Shown in pieces: positions 24,935 to 33,385 of a stretch of DNA of 64,000 nucleotides. The notes below the pieces were generated by a model that saw only the letters and a list, made by a program, of their open reading frames with translations, searched no databases and was not told where the DNA came from. Source of the DNA: Pinibacter aurantiacus (GTDB taxonomy: Bacteria > Bacteroidota > Bacteroidia > Chitinophagales > Chitinophagaceae); NCBI RefSeq assembly GCF_019130065.1, contig NZ_JAHSPG010000017.1, forward strand, positions 62,001 through 126,000. The letters are read 5' to 3'. Every line of letters begins with the position of its first letter. Position 1 is the stretch's first letter. A program made the translations under genes and the position numbers.

Positions 24935-26111
24935 CGTCCATATTGCCAATCAAAATGAAGTCTCTGATATTCATTTATCCGGAGAGAAAATTGTTTCCCT
25001 GGTTAACGCGGATAACGAGGTTATTGAAGAGGATGCTATCACCTTCACTAATGCGGTGGCTATTCCCGGACTTATTAATTCGCATGATCACCTGGATTTT
25101 AACTTGTTTCCACAGTTGGGTGATGTGGTGTATGACAACTACCAGGAGTGGGCCGAACACATTCATTCGGTATACAAAAAGGAGATTGATGAAGTGTTGC
25201 AAATACCGCAGGCTTTACGTGCTGAATGGGGTTTGTATAAAAATCTGCTTTGCGGCGTAACAACAGTTGTTGATCATGGGGTCGAGCATTCATTTGACCA
25301 GCCTGTGATTGAAGTATTTCAACATTGCCAGTCGCTACACTCCGTTGCTTTTGAAAAAAACTGGCGAATGAAGCTGAACAATATCTCCAACTTGCAAAAG
25401 CCGGTGGTGATACATACAGGGGAAGGAATTGATGCCAGTGCTTACGATGAAATCAAGACGCTGCTTAGCAACAACTACATCAAACGGAAAATTGTTGCAG
25501 TGCATGGAATAGCCATGACCTCCATGCAGGCAACAAAATTCAAGGCATTGGTGTGGTGCCCTGCATCGAATTATTTTATGTTTGGACAAACGGCCAACAT
25601 CAGTCAGCTTAAGAAACTTACTCCGGTTCTTTTTGGCAGCGATTCTACTCTAACAGCTAGTTGGGATATATGGCAGCAGATACGGATTGCCAGAAAAGAC
25701 GGCTCTCTTACTGACAAGGAACTGTTTGAATCACTCACTTCTGCCCCTGCCGAGGTTTGGAAAATGAAAGAGCTCGGGAAAATTGCAAAAAATCAGCAGG
25801 CAGATATTGTTGTTGCAGACAAGGGAAATCACGAAGGTTGGGATGCAGTTTTGTCGATAACACCGGAAATGATTTTGCTCGTGATCAAGAGAGGAGAAAT
25901 TCAGTTGTTTGATGAAAGCTTGTTGCAGCAGATAGAGGAGCAACACATCTCCCTCAAAGATTTCAAACAGGTTTCAGTGAATGGTGCAATAAAATATGTG
26001 CGAGGCAATATTCATCAGCTCATTACTAGTATTCGCTCCTATCACCCACAAGCGATCATCCCGGTAGAAATTGTTCAAATAAAATCGCCTTCCTATGTTC
26101 ACACTCATTGA
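24921..26111 (+). CDS. Metal-dependent amidohydrolase
   Basis: 396 residues. The metal-binding HDH motif is at 55-57 (PGLINSHDHLDFN). Further ligands are expected in VIHTGEG (about 168), AVHGIAM (about 195) and FGSDSTLTAS (Asp near 243), the layout of the ATZ/TRZ and cytosine deaminase-like branch of the superfamily. It could hydrolyse or deaminate a ring or amide on a pathway intermediate. It overlaps the upstream methyltransferase by 14 bases and the downstream glycosyltransferase by 17 bases, which ties it to glycan assembly rather than to nucleoside metabolism. Confidence 0.88.
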   Translation: MLLHNVHIANQNEVSDIHLSGEKIVSLVNADNEVIEEDAITFTNAVAIPGLINSHDHLDFNLFPQLGDVVYDNYQEWAEHIHSVYKKEIDEVLQIPQALRAEWGLYKNLLCGVTTVVDHGVEHSFDQPVIEVFQHCQSLHSVAFEKNWRMKLNNISNLQKPVVIHTGEGIDASAYDEIKTLLSNNYIKRKIVAVHGIAMTSMQATKFKALVWCPASNYFMFGQTANISQLKKLTPVLFGSDSTLTASWDIWQQIRIARKDGSLTDKELFESLTSAPAEVWKMKELGKIAKNQQADIVVADKGNHEGWDAVLSITPEMILLVIKRGEIQLFDESLLQQIEEQHISLKDFKQVSVNGAIKYVRGNIHQLITSIRSYHPQAIIPVEIVQIKSPSYVHTH

Positions 26112-27264
26112 TCTTACCTTCTTTGTCAACAAGGAGTTTGCAAGCGGTTCAGAGCTTGTGATATCGCAGGCGGCTTCACTTGGTTATGTCGATCATATTA
26201 AAAAGTGTGTGGCTGTTGAGGTGGTGAAGCATACATGCAAGGAAGAGCATATAGTTGTGAATGGTGTGCCTTATCATTTCTTTAAAAACAACAATCGATT
26301 TTTCAGTTTTCCATTAAAAACATTTTTGTACATACGAAAGCGACAGCCCGAAATTGTGCTTACCCAGGGGCTCTCGTTTCCATTCCAGGTGTTGATGTTG
26401 CGATTGTTTGCCAAAAGCAAAACACGCATTCTTGCCCAGCATCATGGTGAAAGATGTGCCCGCTCCGTGGTGAAAAGAATGTTTGAACGTTTTGCCGATA
26501 AATACATTGACGCTTATCTTTTCAATACACCTGAATATGCAGAAGAAAGGCTGCAGCTTGGCTTAATAGGCTACCAGGACAAAATTCTGCTGCTACCCGA
26601 AGGCTCTAATACTTTTCAAAAGAAAGATAAAAAGAAAGCGAGATTGCAGGCTGGCATTGAATCTGAAGGAACTGTTTTTCTTTGGGTAGGAAGACTTAAT
26701 GATAACAAGGATCCTCTTACCATTTTGCATGCGTTCGCAAAATATCTTTCTTACAACGGCGATGCACAGCTATATATGATCTACCAAACAGAAGATTTGC
26801 TTTGGGCCGTAACCGATTTAGTGAATCAGAACGATTTACTGTTGGCGCATGTTCACTTGCTTGGAAAAAGAGATAGAAATGAATTGGATATGTGGTACAA
26901 TGCGGCTGATTATTTCATTACCGGAAGCCATCATGAATATGGCGGATATGCTTTGCTGGAGGCAATGGCCTGTGGCTGTGTGCCAATAGCCACCAACATT
27001 CCAACCATGCAACGTTATTTGCAACATGGAGAAACTGGTTTCTTATTTCCTCCAGGCGATATTGAAGTGCTGAGTTTGCTGCTAACAATTCTCGATCAAT
27101 ACGATGTGGAAGAAATGTCACGGAAAGTAGCCGGTCATTTTAGAGCCAACTATTCATTTGAAAAAATAGCAACCGAGCTTTGTGATATTTGTACTGCACT
27201 ACTTGTCAAACAGCCGCATTATGTTGGTGACCGTGTCATCGATCCCGTAAGCAGTAACGCTTGA
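26095..27264 (+). CDS. Glycosyltransferase family 4 (GT-B fold)
   Basis: 389 residues. The N-terminal acceptor domain is followed by the donor domain with FLWVGRLNDNKDPLTILHAF (about 198-217) and the E-x7-E region HEYGGYALLEAMACGCVPIA (about 280-300), which bind the nucleotide sugar. It probably adds a sugar to a polyprenol-linked intermediate at the cytosolic face. It is third in the coupled plus-strand operon. Its last 66 bases overlap, tail to tail, the end of the next glycosyltransferase gene on the minus strand. Confidence 0.92.
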   Translation: MFTLIDLTFFVNKEFASGSELVISQAASLGYVDHIKKCVAVEVVKHTCKEEHIVVNGVPYHFFKNNNRFFSFPLKTFLYIRKRQPEIVLTQGLSFPFQVLMLRLFAKSKTRILAQHHGERCARSVVKRMFERFADKYIDAYLFNTPEYAEERLQLGLIGYQDKILLLPEGSNTFQKKDKKKARLQAGIESEGTVFLWVGRLNDNKDPLTILHAFAKYLSYNGDAQLYMIYQTEDLLWAVTDLVNQNDLLLAHVHLLGKRDRNELDMWYNAADYFITGSHHEYGGYALLEAMACGCVPIATNIPTMQRYLQHGETGFLFPPGDIEVLSLLLTILDQYDVEEMSRKVAGHFRANYSFEKIATELCDICTALLVKQPHYVGDRVIDPVSSNA

Positions 27265-28251
27265 ATGTTTCAGCTGACTGTTTTTCAAAAGAGAAATGGT
27301 TTGCTCAACCATTTCATCAATAGTATTAACAATGAACCAGTGTGGTATATCGTGCTGCATTGGTTTGCAAAAGCTGATTACGTATGCACCGGCATAAGCG
27401 GCTTCTGCGCAAACAGTGCTAAAGCCTTCATAGGAAGAGGTATGTAAAAATATTTTTGTTCGCTGCATATTGACTAGTATTTCGGCATGTGGTAACTCGC
27501 CTGTTAAAGTAACATTGTCCTGCAAATGATGTTGTTCTAAAAGATCATGCAGTTTTGCTTTCTCCTGCCCTTCCCCGCAAAGCAAAACTTTTAGTTTACC
27601 GAAACTTCCATTTACCTGTTTTACCACTTCAACAAATACATCATATTGCTTTAGGGGAATGAGAGAGCCTGCGGCCATTATATCGATATCGCGTTCGGTT
27701 GGTGTATGAGTAAACATGTTTCCATCAATACCAATGGGCACAACATTAGCAATTTTGATCGCGTAATGTTCTTCAAAAGTTTTTGCAACGCTATCTGAAA
27801 TGGCGATCAATTCCTCACCGGACGATCGCATCAGCATTTTGTAACGGTTGTTCTTTTTTGCATCCTGCCCAAGTAACCATGTGTAATATTTGATGCCGTA
27901 TTTTTTGCCAAAACGCTTGCCCAGCAAGGCACACTCGCCCAGCCAAAGACTAAGAATGCCGATGATATGGTGTTGATGTTGCAAGTCATTCAGTATGCGC
28001 CAGACTTTTATCCAAACCCTTAACCTGAACAATTTTCCCTTGTTGGCACCACCCACACCAATGACCTGGATGCCGTTCCACACATATCTTTTTGCTACAA
28101 AAGGATACTGAAAAGTGATGATGACAATATTAAGCAACGGATAATTTTTCTGCAGATTCTTTACAAACACCTGAACGGAAGGAAGGCAAGCCGAATCTGC
28201 CTCATTTATGGGGAAACCGGGGGTGAGAATTATGAGAGTCGATTTGTTCAT
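27199..28251 (-). CDS. Glycosyltransferase family 4 (GT-B fold)
   Basis: 350 residues. The N-terminus has ILTPGFPINEADSACLPSVQ. The donor domain has IMAAGSLIPLKQYDVFVEVV (about 190-209), LLCGEGQEKAKL and the SSYEGFSTVCAEAAYAGAYV segment (about 290-309) containing the E-x7-E pair. The length is at the short end of the family. It faces the GT4 gene on the other strand with a 66-base 3' overlap. Upstream on the same strand lie the ABC transporter and the initiating sugar transferase, so it probably extends the glycan they start. Confidence 0.92.
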   Translation of the reverse strand: MNKSTLIILTPGFPINEADSACLPSVQVFVKNLQKNYPLLNIVIITFQYPFVAKRYVWNGIQVIGVGGANKGKLFRLRVWIKVWRILNDLQHQHHIIGILSLWLGECALLGKRFGKKYGIKYYTWLLGQDAKKNNRYKMLMRSSGEELIAISDSVAKTFEEHYAIKIANVVPIGIDGNMFTHTPTERDIDIMAAGSLIPLKQYDVFVEVVKQVNGSFGKLKVLLCGEGQEKAKLHDLLEQHHLQDNVTLTGELPHAEILVNMQRTKIFLHTSSYEGFSTVCAEAAYAGAYVISFCKPMQHDIPHWFIVNTIDEMVEQTISLLKNSQLKHSSVTAYGIDDTVTNIMRLFDK

Positions 28252-28260
28252 GCTGGTATC

Positions 28261-28355
28261 AGGAATTAGAAATTAGGAATTAGGAATTAGTAAAGAAGCA
28301 AAATTTAGGAATTGCGAACTAGCTTCTAACTCCTAATTCCTAATTTCTAATTCCT
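28261..28355. repeat. GAATTAG-word inverted repeat element (family G)
   Basis: Left arm 28261-28290 and right arm 28326-28355, 30 bases each, 29 matching (one A/G difference). TAG recurs every 7 bases in the left arm, so it falls in all three frames. It fills the gap between the ABC transporter stop and the GT4 start on the minus strand. Confidence 0.92.
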
Positions 28356-28363
28356 GCTTTAGT

Positions 28364-30031
28364 TCACTCATCAATCTCCACCATCTTATTACACCAATGC
28401 AAACTGCTTTTATTATGTGTGATCAGAATAATGATTTTTCCCTGCGATGCGAGTTCCTGGAAGTAGTTGAGCAGTTTGATCTCCGACGCTTCGTCGAGTT
28501 CTTTAAATGGTTCATCGAGTATAATAAGGTCGGCATTCTTGTACAGCGCGCGTGCGATGGTAATGCGTTGACGCTGGCCGCCGCTCAGGTCCCTGCCTGC
28601 ATCTGCGATGTGTGTTTGCTGCGCATCAAAACCAGAGGAAACAATTTGCTGCATGCTGGTGGCCTGAAGCACTGTTTCAACTTCGGTATTTTCTCCTTCT
28701 TCTTTACCCAATGTTATATTGTTCCAAACAGAGTCGTTGAACAGAAAAGGATGTTGCTTTACATAGGCGATCAAATGCGTTATCTTTTTACGATCTTCTG
28801 TGGTTGTGTTAACTCCGTTGATATTGATGGCTCCTGATGATGGCGACAAAAAGCCGAGCAATAAATTGACTACCGTTGTTTTTCCTTTCCCCGAAAGTCC
28901 GTGTATGCCAACTATGTCCCCACGATGCAAGGACAGGTTGAAATAGCTTAATACAGGTGTAGATGGCCTGTAGGCAAAGGAAACATTTTCGAATGCGACA
29001 TGTTGTATCCCTTTATCAATGTTGGTATCAGCGTTGTCATTTGTTTCTGCTTTTTGCTGTGGAGCAAGCGGATGTATGGTAAATTCGTAAGCTTTTATTT
29101 GACCGATGCTGTTTAATATCTTCACTGCACCGGGAATAATTTTATACGCTGCGGCAATGAACGCGCCGAGCGTCACTACTTCCAGATGCACAGTTCCTGA
29201 TAGTGTTTTGTTGATCACTACGAGAATGAACAAGCCTGCAACGGCAAATGCTTCTATGAATCTGGAAGGCAGCGCCTGTATGCTTTGTTGTGATGCCAAT
29301 CCTTCGTTCATCAGCTGCTGGTGGTTAACATAGCGTTCCGTAAAAAATGATTGTGCATTGTACACATTGCTCTCTACAAAAGCAGCAAGGGCTTCGTGCA
29401 AATATTGCAAAGACTGCTCGCTGTTTTTCTTTACAACTTTTTTTACGTTATCCACTTTACGTTTCATCAGTGATGAGCACATGATAACGGGTGGCAGCAA
29501 TACGATCAACAATAGTAAAAAAATAACCGGGCTGTACAATAGCACTGCTGTGATGGTTATGAATATCAAAATGATTTGGGCAACCATTTGCTGGAAGCTG
29601 CGCAATACGTAGTAACAAAACTCAATCGGTTCCTGTGAAATTTTTCTCACGTAAATGGCCGGTGCTGTCTGCACATGCTCTGCGTAATCTGAATGAAAAT
29701 AACTGATAAGATTGTTGCGGGAGATTCTCAGTGCCACTTTGTAGATGAACTGAAATTGGTTAGTGAGTACCACTCCCGCGAAAATATTTTTAGCAATGAA
29801 TAGCATTAAAAAGATCGCAATCGGCCACAGGGAATCTTTTCCGAAGAAATTGCTTACGGCTTCAACAGATGCATTCTTTGTTCCTGCATACATGGCTGTG
29901 AGCCAAACCAGCGCAGCCATGAAAGCTACGTCCAGCAAGGTTAGCAGGATATCCGGAAAGATCATGGACCATAGCTGCTTTCTTTCCTCCGGGGTAAGTG
30001 CCTTAAAAATATGTTTGATGATCAGCTTCAT
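28364..30031 (-). CDS. Half ABC transporter (fused membrane and ATPase domains), PglK/MsbA-like
   Basis: 555 residues. Six membrane helices occupy about 20-320. The ATPase has Walker A GLSGKGKTT (near 377-385), the Q-loop in VKQHPFLFNDSVWNNI, the signature LSGGQRQRITIARAL (near 484) and Walker B LIILDEPFKELD. The Walker A has Lys and Thr where GSGKST is usual but fits GxxGxGKT. Size and layout match the lipid-linked oligosaccharide flippase PglK. Together with the adjacent phosphoglycosyl transferase (18 bases upstream) and two GT4 genes, it likely flips the completed lipid-linked glycan. A drug or lipid exporter role is the alternative. Confidence 0.88.
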   Translation of the reverse strand: MKLIIKHIFKALTPEERKQLWSMIFPDILLTLLDVAFMAALVWLTAMYAGTKNASVEAVSNFFGKDSLWPIAIFLMLFIAKNIFAGVVLTNQFQFIYKVALRISRNNLISYFHSDYAEHVQTAPAIYVRKISQEPIEFCYYVLRSFQQMVAQIILIFITITAVLLYSPVIFLLLLIVLLPPVIMCSSLMKRKVDNVKKVVKKNSEQSLQYLHEALAAFVESNVYNAQSFFTERYVNHQQLMNEGLASQQSIQALPSRFIEAFAVAGLFILVVINKTLSGTVHLEVVTLGAFIAAAYKIIPGAVKILNSIGQIKAYEFTIHPLAPQQKAETNDNADTNIDKGIQHVAFENVSFAYRPSTPVLSYFNLSLHRGDIVGIHGLSGKGKTTVVNLLLGFLSPSSGAININGVNTTTEDRKKITHLIAYVKQHPFLFNDSVWNNITLGKEEGENTEVETVLQATSMQQIVSSGFDAQQTHIADAGRDLSGGQRQRITIARALYKNADLIILDEPFKELDEASEIKLLNYFQELASQGKIIILITHNKSSLHWCNKMVEIDE

Positions 30032-30049
30032 GTGGCAGGCTATTATACT

Positions 30050-30742
30050 TTAGGAAAAGAAAACCGTAGCGACGGTGCGCACAATAATTTTTATGTCCAT
30101 TTTGGGTGACCAGTTCCTGATATAGTAAAGATCCATTTCCAGCCGCTCGCTTAATGTTTCAATATTTTCAGAGTAGCCGTATTGGCCATATGATTGTGCA
30201 AGACCTGTGATGCCGGGCTTTACAAAGTGCCGGGATGAATAAGAATCTATCAATACTTCGTTGCGTAGATTCTCCGCTATCATTTGCGGACGCGGGCCGA
30301 TAAAGGACATATCTCCCATCAAAACATTGAGGAACTGGGGCAGTTCGTCCAAATGTGTTCTGCGAAATACGTGGCCGGTCAGGGTGATCCTTTTATCATT
30401 TTCATGGGCTCCTTCTGTGTCTGCATTTGCATTTACAATCATGGTCCTGAACTTGATGCAGTTAAAAACCTGTCCATTTTTCATATGGCGCTTTTGTATA
30501 AAAAATACCGGCCCGCGGGAATTTATTTTGATGATGATGGCGGCAAGGGGTGTCATCCATGACAGAATGAATACGATGGCAAATAGCGAGACAAGAATGT
30601 CAACAGTTCTTTTTAGTAGTTTGTTGTACGTTCTGTCCAATGGTGAGCACAACTTTTCGTCGCGATAAACAACGTTGAGTTCAGAGGTTCGCACAGGCAG
30701 CTGTATAGCCACGTCGGTATAAGAGTCGGCATGTCCCTTCAT
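30050..30742 (-). CDS. Monotopic phosphoglycosyl transferase (bacterial sugar transferase, PglC/WcaJ catalytic type)
   Basis: 230 residues, the short form: one hydrophobic N-terminal segment (about 45-72, KRTVDILVSLFAIVFILSW) and the catalytic domain with FFIQKRHMKNGQVFNCIKFR, the E/D region FRRTHLDELPQFLNVLMGD, MSFIGPRPQ and VKPGITGLAQSYGQYGY. It transfers a sugar phosphate from UDP-sugar to undecaprenyl phosphate, the first membrane step of glycan assembly. An unusual hydrophilic leader of about 40 residues precedes the membrane segment. It is the first gene of a minus-strand operon with the ABC transporter and a GT4. Confidence 0.92.
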   Translation of the reverse strand: MKGHADSYTDVAIQLPVRTSELNVVYRDEKLCSPLDRTYNKLLKRTVDILVSLFAIVFILSWMTPLAAIIIKINSRGPVFFIQKRHMKNGQVFNCIKFRTMIVNANADTEGAHENDKRITLTGHVFRRTHLDELPQFLNVLMGDMSFIGPRPQMIAENLRNEVLIDSYSSRHFVKPGITGLAQSYGQYGYSENIETLSERLEMDLYYIRNWSPKMDIKIIVRTVATVFFS

Positions 30743-30846
30743 AATGTACTTGCTATAAGTGGATGATCAATCGCTCAGTGATCCGTCTTTGTAAGTATAT
30801 ACGAGAGGTTACAAGAATAGTTGCCTGACAGGTGCTTTTTCTTTTG

Positions 30847-30884
30847 TTAAATGCTTAACGCTGAATGCCAAAAGCTTAACGCAT
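30847..30884 (+). repeat. TTAACGC-word half element (family B)
   Basis: One arm of ATGCTTAACGCTGAATGCC-type words without a partner, immediately before family A copy 4. The two fill the 291-base gap upstream of the sugar transferase. Confidence 0.65.
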
Positions 30885-30900
30885 GTTGTGACTCTCAGAT

Positions 30901-30998
30901 TTACCACTAAGGCACTGAGGGCACTAAGCTACACTAAGGCTTGTTTGAAATTCAGCTTCTCTTAGTGAAACTTAGTGTTCTTAGTGTCTTAGTGGTGA
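30901..30998. repeat. CACTAAGG-word inverted repeat element (family A, copy 4)
   Basis: Arms 30901-30938 and 30961-30998, 38 bases each, 31 matching (six transitions, one transversion). Spacer GCTTGTTTGAAATTCAGC and a few bases. It lies 36 bases downstream of the lipoprotein stop. Confidence 0.9.
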
Positions 30999-31033
30999 AA
31001 GAGCGAGTTAGACTTTTAAAGTATTACAACGGG

Positions 31034-31555
31034 TCAGTTAGTTTCCTTCGACCAGATTATTGTTCCATTCGTTTCAAAGACAATCGAATTTGCTTTGGAG
31101 AGAAATGAATTTTCAAATGTGTTTGTGTTGGCGAAGTCTTTCAGTTGACTGATCAATTTGTTTACAAGCTCATCATGGGCAAGACTATTGTAGTCGCGTT
31201 CCGGCAATTTTAAATAATTGTGTGCGGGCTCAAACTCAATACGCGTTGCTGATTGATGTTCCCCTTCTTTGTAGGTGTTGGTTCCAACTAAGAAAAGTAT
31301 TTTTTCGTCCTTCCCTTCGAAAAGGCCGAGTTTAAATTTGTCAATCTTTTTTTCTGGTTTGCTGTTGTCGCAAATGTTAACCAGCCAGTCTTGTAAGGTT
31401 TTGAAATGCGAAATCTCTTCTGGCGCCGGGGGTGCTAGATCATCGACTGACTCTGTTATCCGGACATCCTGAACTATAATTTTTCCGTGTTGTTCGCATG
31501 CCATTATTGATACAGTGATTAAGGTTATAAAAAGAAACTTACGGATTGCAATCAT
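31034..31555 (-). CDS. Small lipoprotein of unknown function
   Basis: 173 residues. The lipoprotein signal (MIAIRKFLFITLITVSIMAC) puts the acylated Cys at residue 20. The mature part is hydrophilic and acidic near the N-terminus (VDDLAPPAPEEISHF) and carries KIDKFKLGLFEGKDEKILFL and IEFEPAHNYLKLPERDY. I recognise no domain. It is flanked by two family A repeats and is transcribed alone on the minus strand. Confidence 0.75.
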   Translation of the reverse strand: MIAIRKFLFITLITVSIMACEQHGKIIVQDVRITESVDDLAPPAPEEISHFKTLQDWLVNICDNSKPEKKIDKFKLGLFEGKDEKILFLVGTNTYKEGEHQSATRIEFEPAHNYLKLPERDYNSLAHDELVNKLISQLKDFANTNTFENSFLSKANSIVFETNGTIIWSKETN

Positions 31556-31671
31556 ACTGATTTAGGATTTACGAGGTTTAATGATAAAATTAAATCTACA
31601 TAATACTACTGTTAGAAAAAAGATTTTCCCTCAACTACTTGGGAAGGTCGGATTATTTGGGGTCTCTGAGA
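31556..31671. other. Gap upstream of the small lipoprotein gene
   Basis: AT-rich leader region. With the family A repeat and the terminator to its right it makes up the 315-base gap 31556-31870. No other feature is evident. Confidence 0.4.
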
Positions 31672-31769
31672 TTACCACTAAGGCACTAAGGGCACTAAGC
31701 CTCACTAAGGGTTGTTTAAAATTAGACCTCTCTTAGTGGAACTTAGTGCCCTTAGTGCCTTAGTGGTGG
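31672..31769. repeat. CACTAAGG-word inverted repeat element (family A, copy 5)
   Basis: Arms 31672-31709 and 31732-31769, 38 bases each, 33 matching, all five differences transitions. The spacer GGTTGTTTAAAATTAGACC is nearly the same as in copy 2. Outside the arms GGTCTCT and AGAGACT add further pairing. Confidence 0.9.
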
Positions 31770-31803
31770 AATAGAGACTCACACTTCCAACGCGTCGGTA
31801 AGA

Positions 31804-31835
31804 AACAAAACGGCCCATCCTTTCGAATGGGCCGT
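31804..31835 (-). terminator. Intrinsic terminator of SusCD locus 1
   Basis: ACGGCCCAT, a 9-base loop and ATGGGCCGT, followed on the minus strand by TTTTG and TTT. It lies 36 bases downstream of the PKD-like lipoprotein stop and closes the first SusCD operon. Confidence 0.85.
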
Positions 31836-31870
31836 GCAAAAAACACACTTAAACGCATGAGAAGAAAGAA

Positions 31871-33283
31871 CTATTGTGCCCTTACTGCCATATCAACGGG
31901 CGAACCCGGGATGCCGTCTATTTTCTTAATCAAATCACCGTTTTTACCGGTGCTGATGTTCAGGTAATACAAAGAGCCTTCAACGCCCGCCACCAGTGTA
32001 TTCTGATCAATTAATTTGATCATGGTAACATCTTTGCCGCCAAAGTCTGTTGTAAGTGCTGTAAGGTTTTGATTGGTTGGATTGTATCTGTATACTTTGC
32101 TGCCCGAGTTAAAATAGAATATTTCATCGTCAGTTGCCTGCCATTTTGTTGTTGCTGTAATTAATGCCGGCTGAATGAATGCACGCTTGTATAAAGTCGT
32201 AATCTGGAACGGCCCTGTGAAGTTTGCCGTGAACTTCAACTCATACAAGGTGCCGTCGGATGATTTTCCAAACAGAAAACAATTGCCTTTATTCACCTGC
32301 ATCATCGTTACCAGGTTGAGGCCAACATTGGTTGGATCAAAGGCTGAGCCGATGACACTATATTGCGTACCAAAATACATCGGTTGTCCATATACGTTAA
32401 AGCGGATGATGTTCTTTTTTACCGCATCATATCCTATGTAATAGTCACCAGTGCTTCCGCTGGCATAGATGAGGCCATTATCCAAAGTGTAGTCGCCATC
32501 ACAGGCTACACCAAACATGCCATAGATGGGCGCCATGTTCCATGTTTGCCAGAAACCAGCATACAGCCTATGGTTGATAACACCTGTGATTACCCCAAGT
32601 TGCGTGCCGGACATTTCTGATACCTTCGTTGTATCCGGCGCGTTAAAAAAGTTGCCAGCTAAGTTTTTTGCACGTTTCAAAGAATCGGCACCTATTTGCA
32701 CACCGCCATTTTCCGTCATTACCCAATAGCTGGAAATGGTTACGGGCAGAATTTGCTGATGAACCGTAGGTACCATTACCAACGGTTTTGCAGGCAAATT
32801 CTCTCCCTGTACTGTTGCATATATCCGGGCCTGTACTGTACCATCGGGTTTGATAAATGAGAATTGTGTTACATTATTTTCAACGCTTAACACGGCTGTT
32901 CCGAGGCTGAAATTGGTAATGCCATCTATTTTAAAGTCGTGAAAGTAACGCATGCCATTATCGTTATTGATAATGGTTAAGCGACCATAAAATCTGCCTG
33001 TGCCTAATCCGTAAAGCGTTCGTAAAGAAGAGCCCGAGAAATGTTGATCGGCCACATTAGGACCGCCAATGCGCCAGTCGAAGCTTAATGATGCATTGTT
33101 TTTTACGGTAATGGTCGGCGTAATAATAAGGCTGTCCCCAACCACGGCTTTGTACACAGTATCGAGATGTGTAACCACTGGTTCTTCGGGTATATCGTAT
33201 GTATAATTGCCTTTGTCCTTGTAGCAGGAGTCAAAAGCAACCGCTAGTGAAATGGAAAATATGATGATTAATAATTTCTTCAT
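31871..33283 (-). CDS. PKD-like family surface lipoprotein (SusCD locus 1)
   Basis: 470 residues. The lipobox Cys is residue 20, followed by YKDKGNYTY, a Lys/Asp-rich stretch fitting the Bacteroidota surface-export signal and shared with its paralogue in locus 2. The N-terminal 110 or so residues form a PKD-like beta domain (PTITVKNNASLSFDWRIGG); the rest resembles a beta-propeller with repeated strands such as NGLIYASGSTGDYYIGYD. This family accompanies SusCD pairs with DUF4843 proteins and probably contributes to ligand capture at the cell surface. It is the last gene of the operon; a repeat element separates it from the DUF4843 gene. Confidence 0.88.
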   Translation of the reverse strand: MKKLLIIIFSISLAVAFDSCYKDKGNYTYDIPEEPVVTHLDTVYKAVVGDSLIITPTITVKNNASLSFDWRIGGPNVADQHFSGSSLRTLYGLGTGRFYGRLTIINNDNGMRYFHDFKIDGITNFSLGTAVLSVENNVTQFSFIKPDGTVQARIYATVQGENLPAKPLVMVPTVHQQILPVTISSYWVMTENGGVQIGADSLKRAKNLAGNFFNAPDTTKVSEMSGTQLGVITGVINHRLYAGFWQTWNMAPIYGMFGVACDGDYTLDNGLIYASGSTGDYYIGYDAVKKNIIRFNVYGQPMYFGTQYSVIGSAFDPTNVGLNLVTMMQVNKGNCFLFGKSSDGTLYELKFTANFTGPFQITTLYKRAFIQPALITATTKWQATDDEIFYFNSGSKVYRYNPTNQNLTALTTDFGGKDVTMIKLIDQNTLVAGVEGSLYYLNISTGKNGDLIKKIDGIPGSPVDMAVRAQ

Positions 33284-33290
33284 GCTCGTT

Positions 33291-33385
33291 AATTTTTAAA
33301 ATTTAAAATTTAAAAATCAAAAGTCAAACGCTTGCAAAACACAGTTGCTCTCATTTTTTACTTTTGATTTTTTACTTTTTAATTT
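33291..33385. repeat. AAAAGTA/AATTTAAA-word inverted repeat element inside SusCD operon 1 (family I, copy 2)
   Basis: Left arm 33291-33330, right arm 33352-33385, between the DUF4843 and PKD-like genes of the same operon. The DUF4843 stop codon (33379-33381) lies within the right arm. The second SusCD operon has an element of another word family at the same place. Confidence 0.8.
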
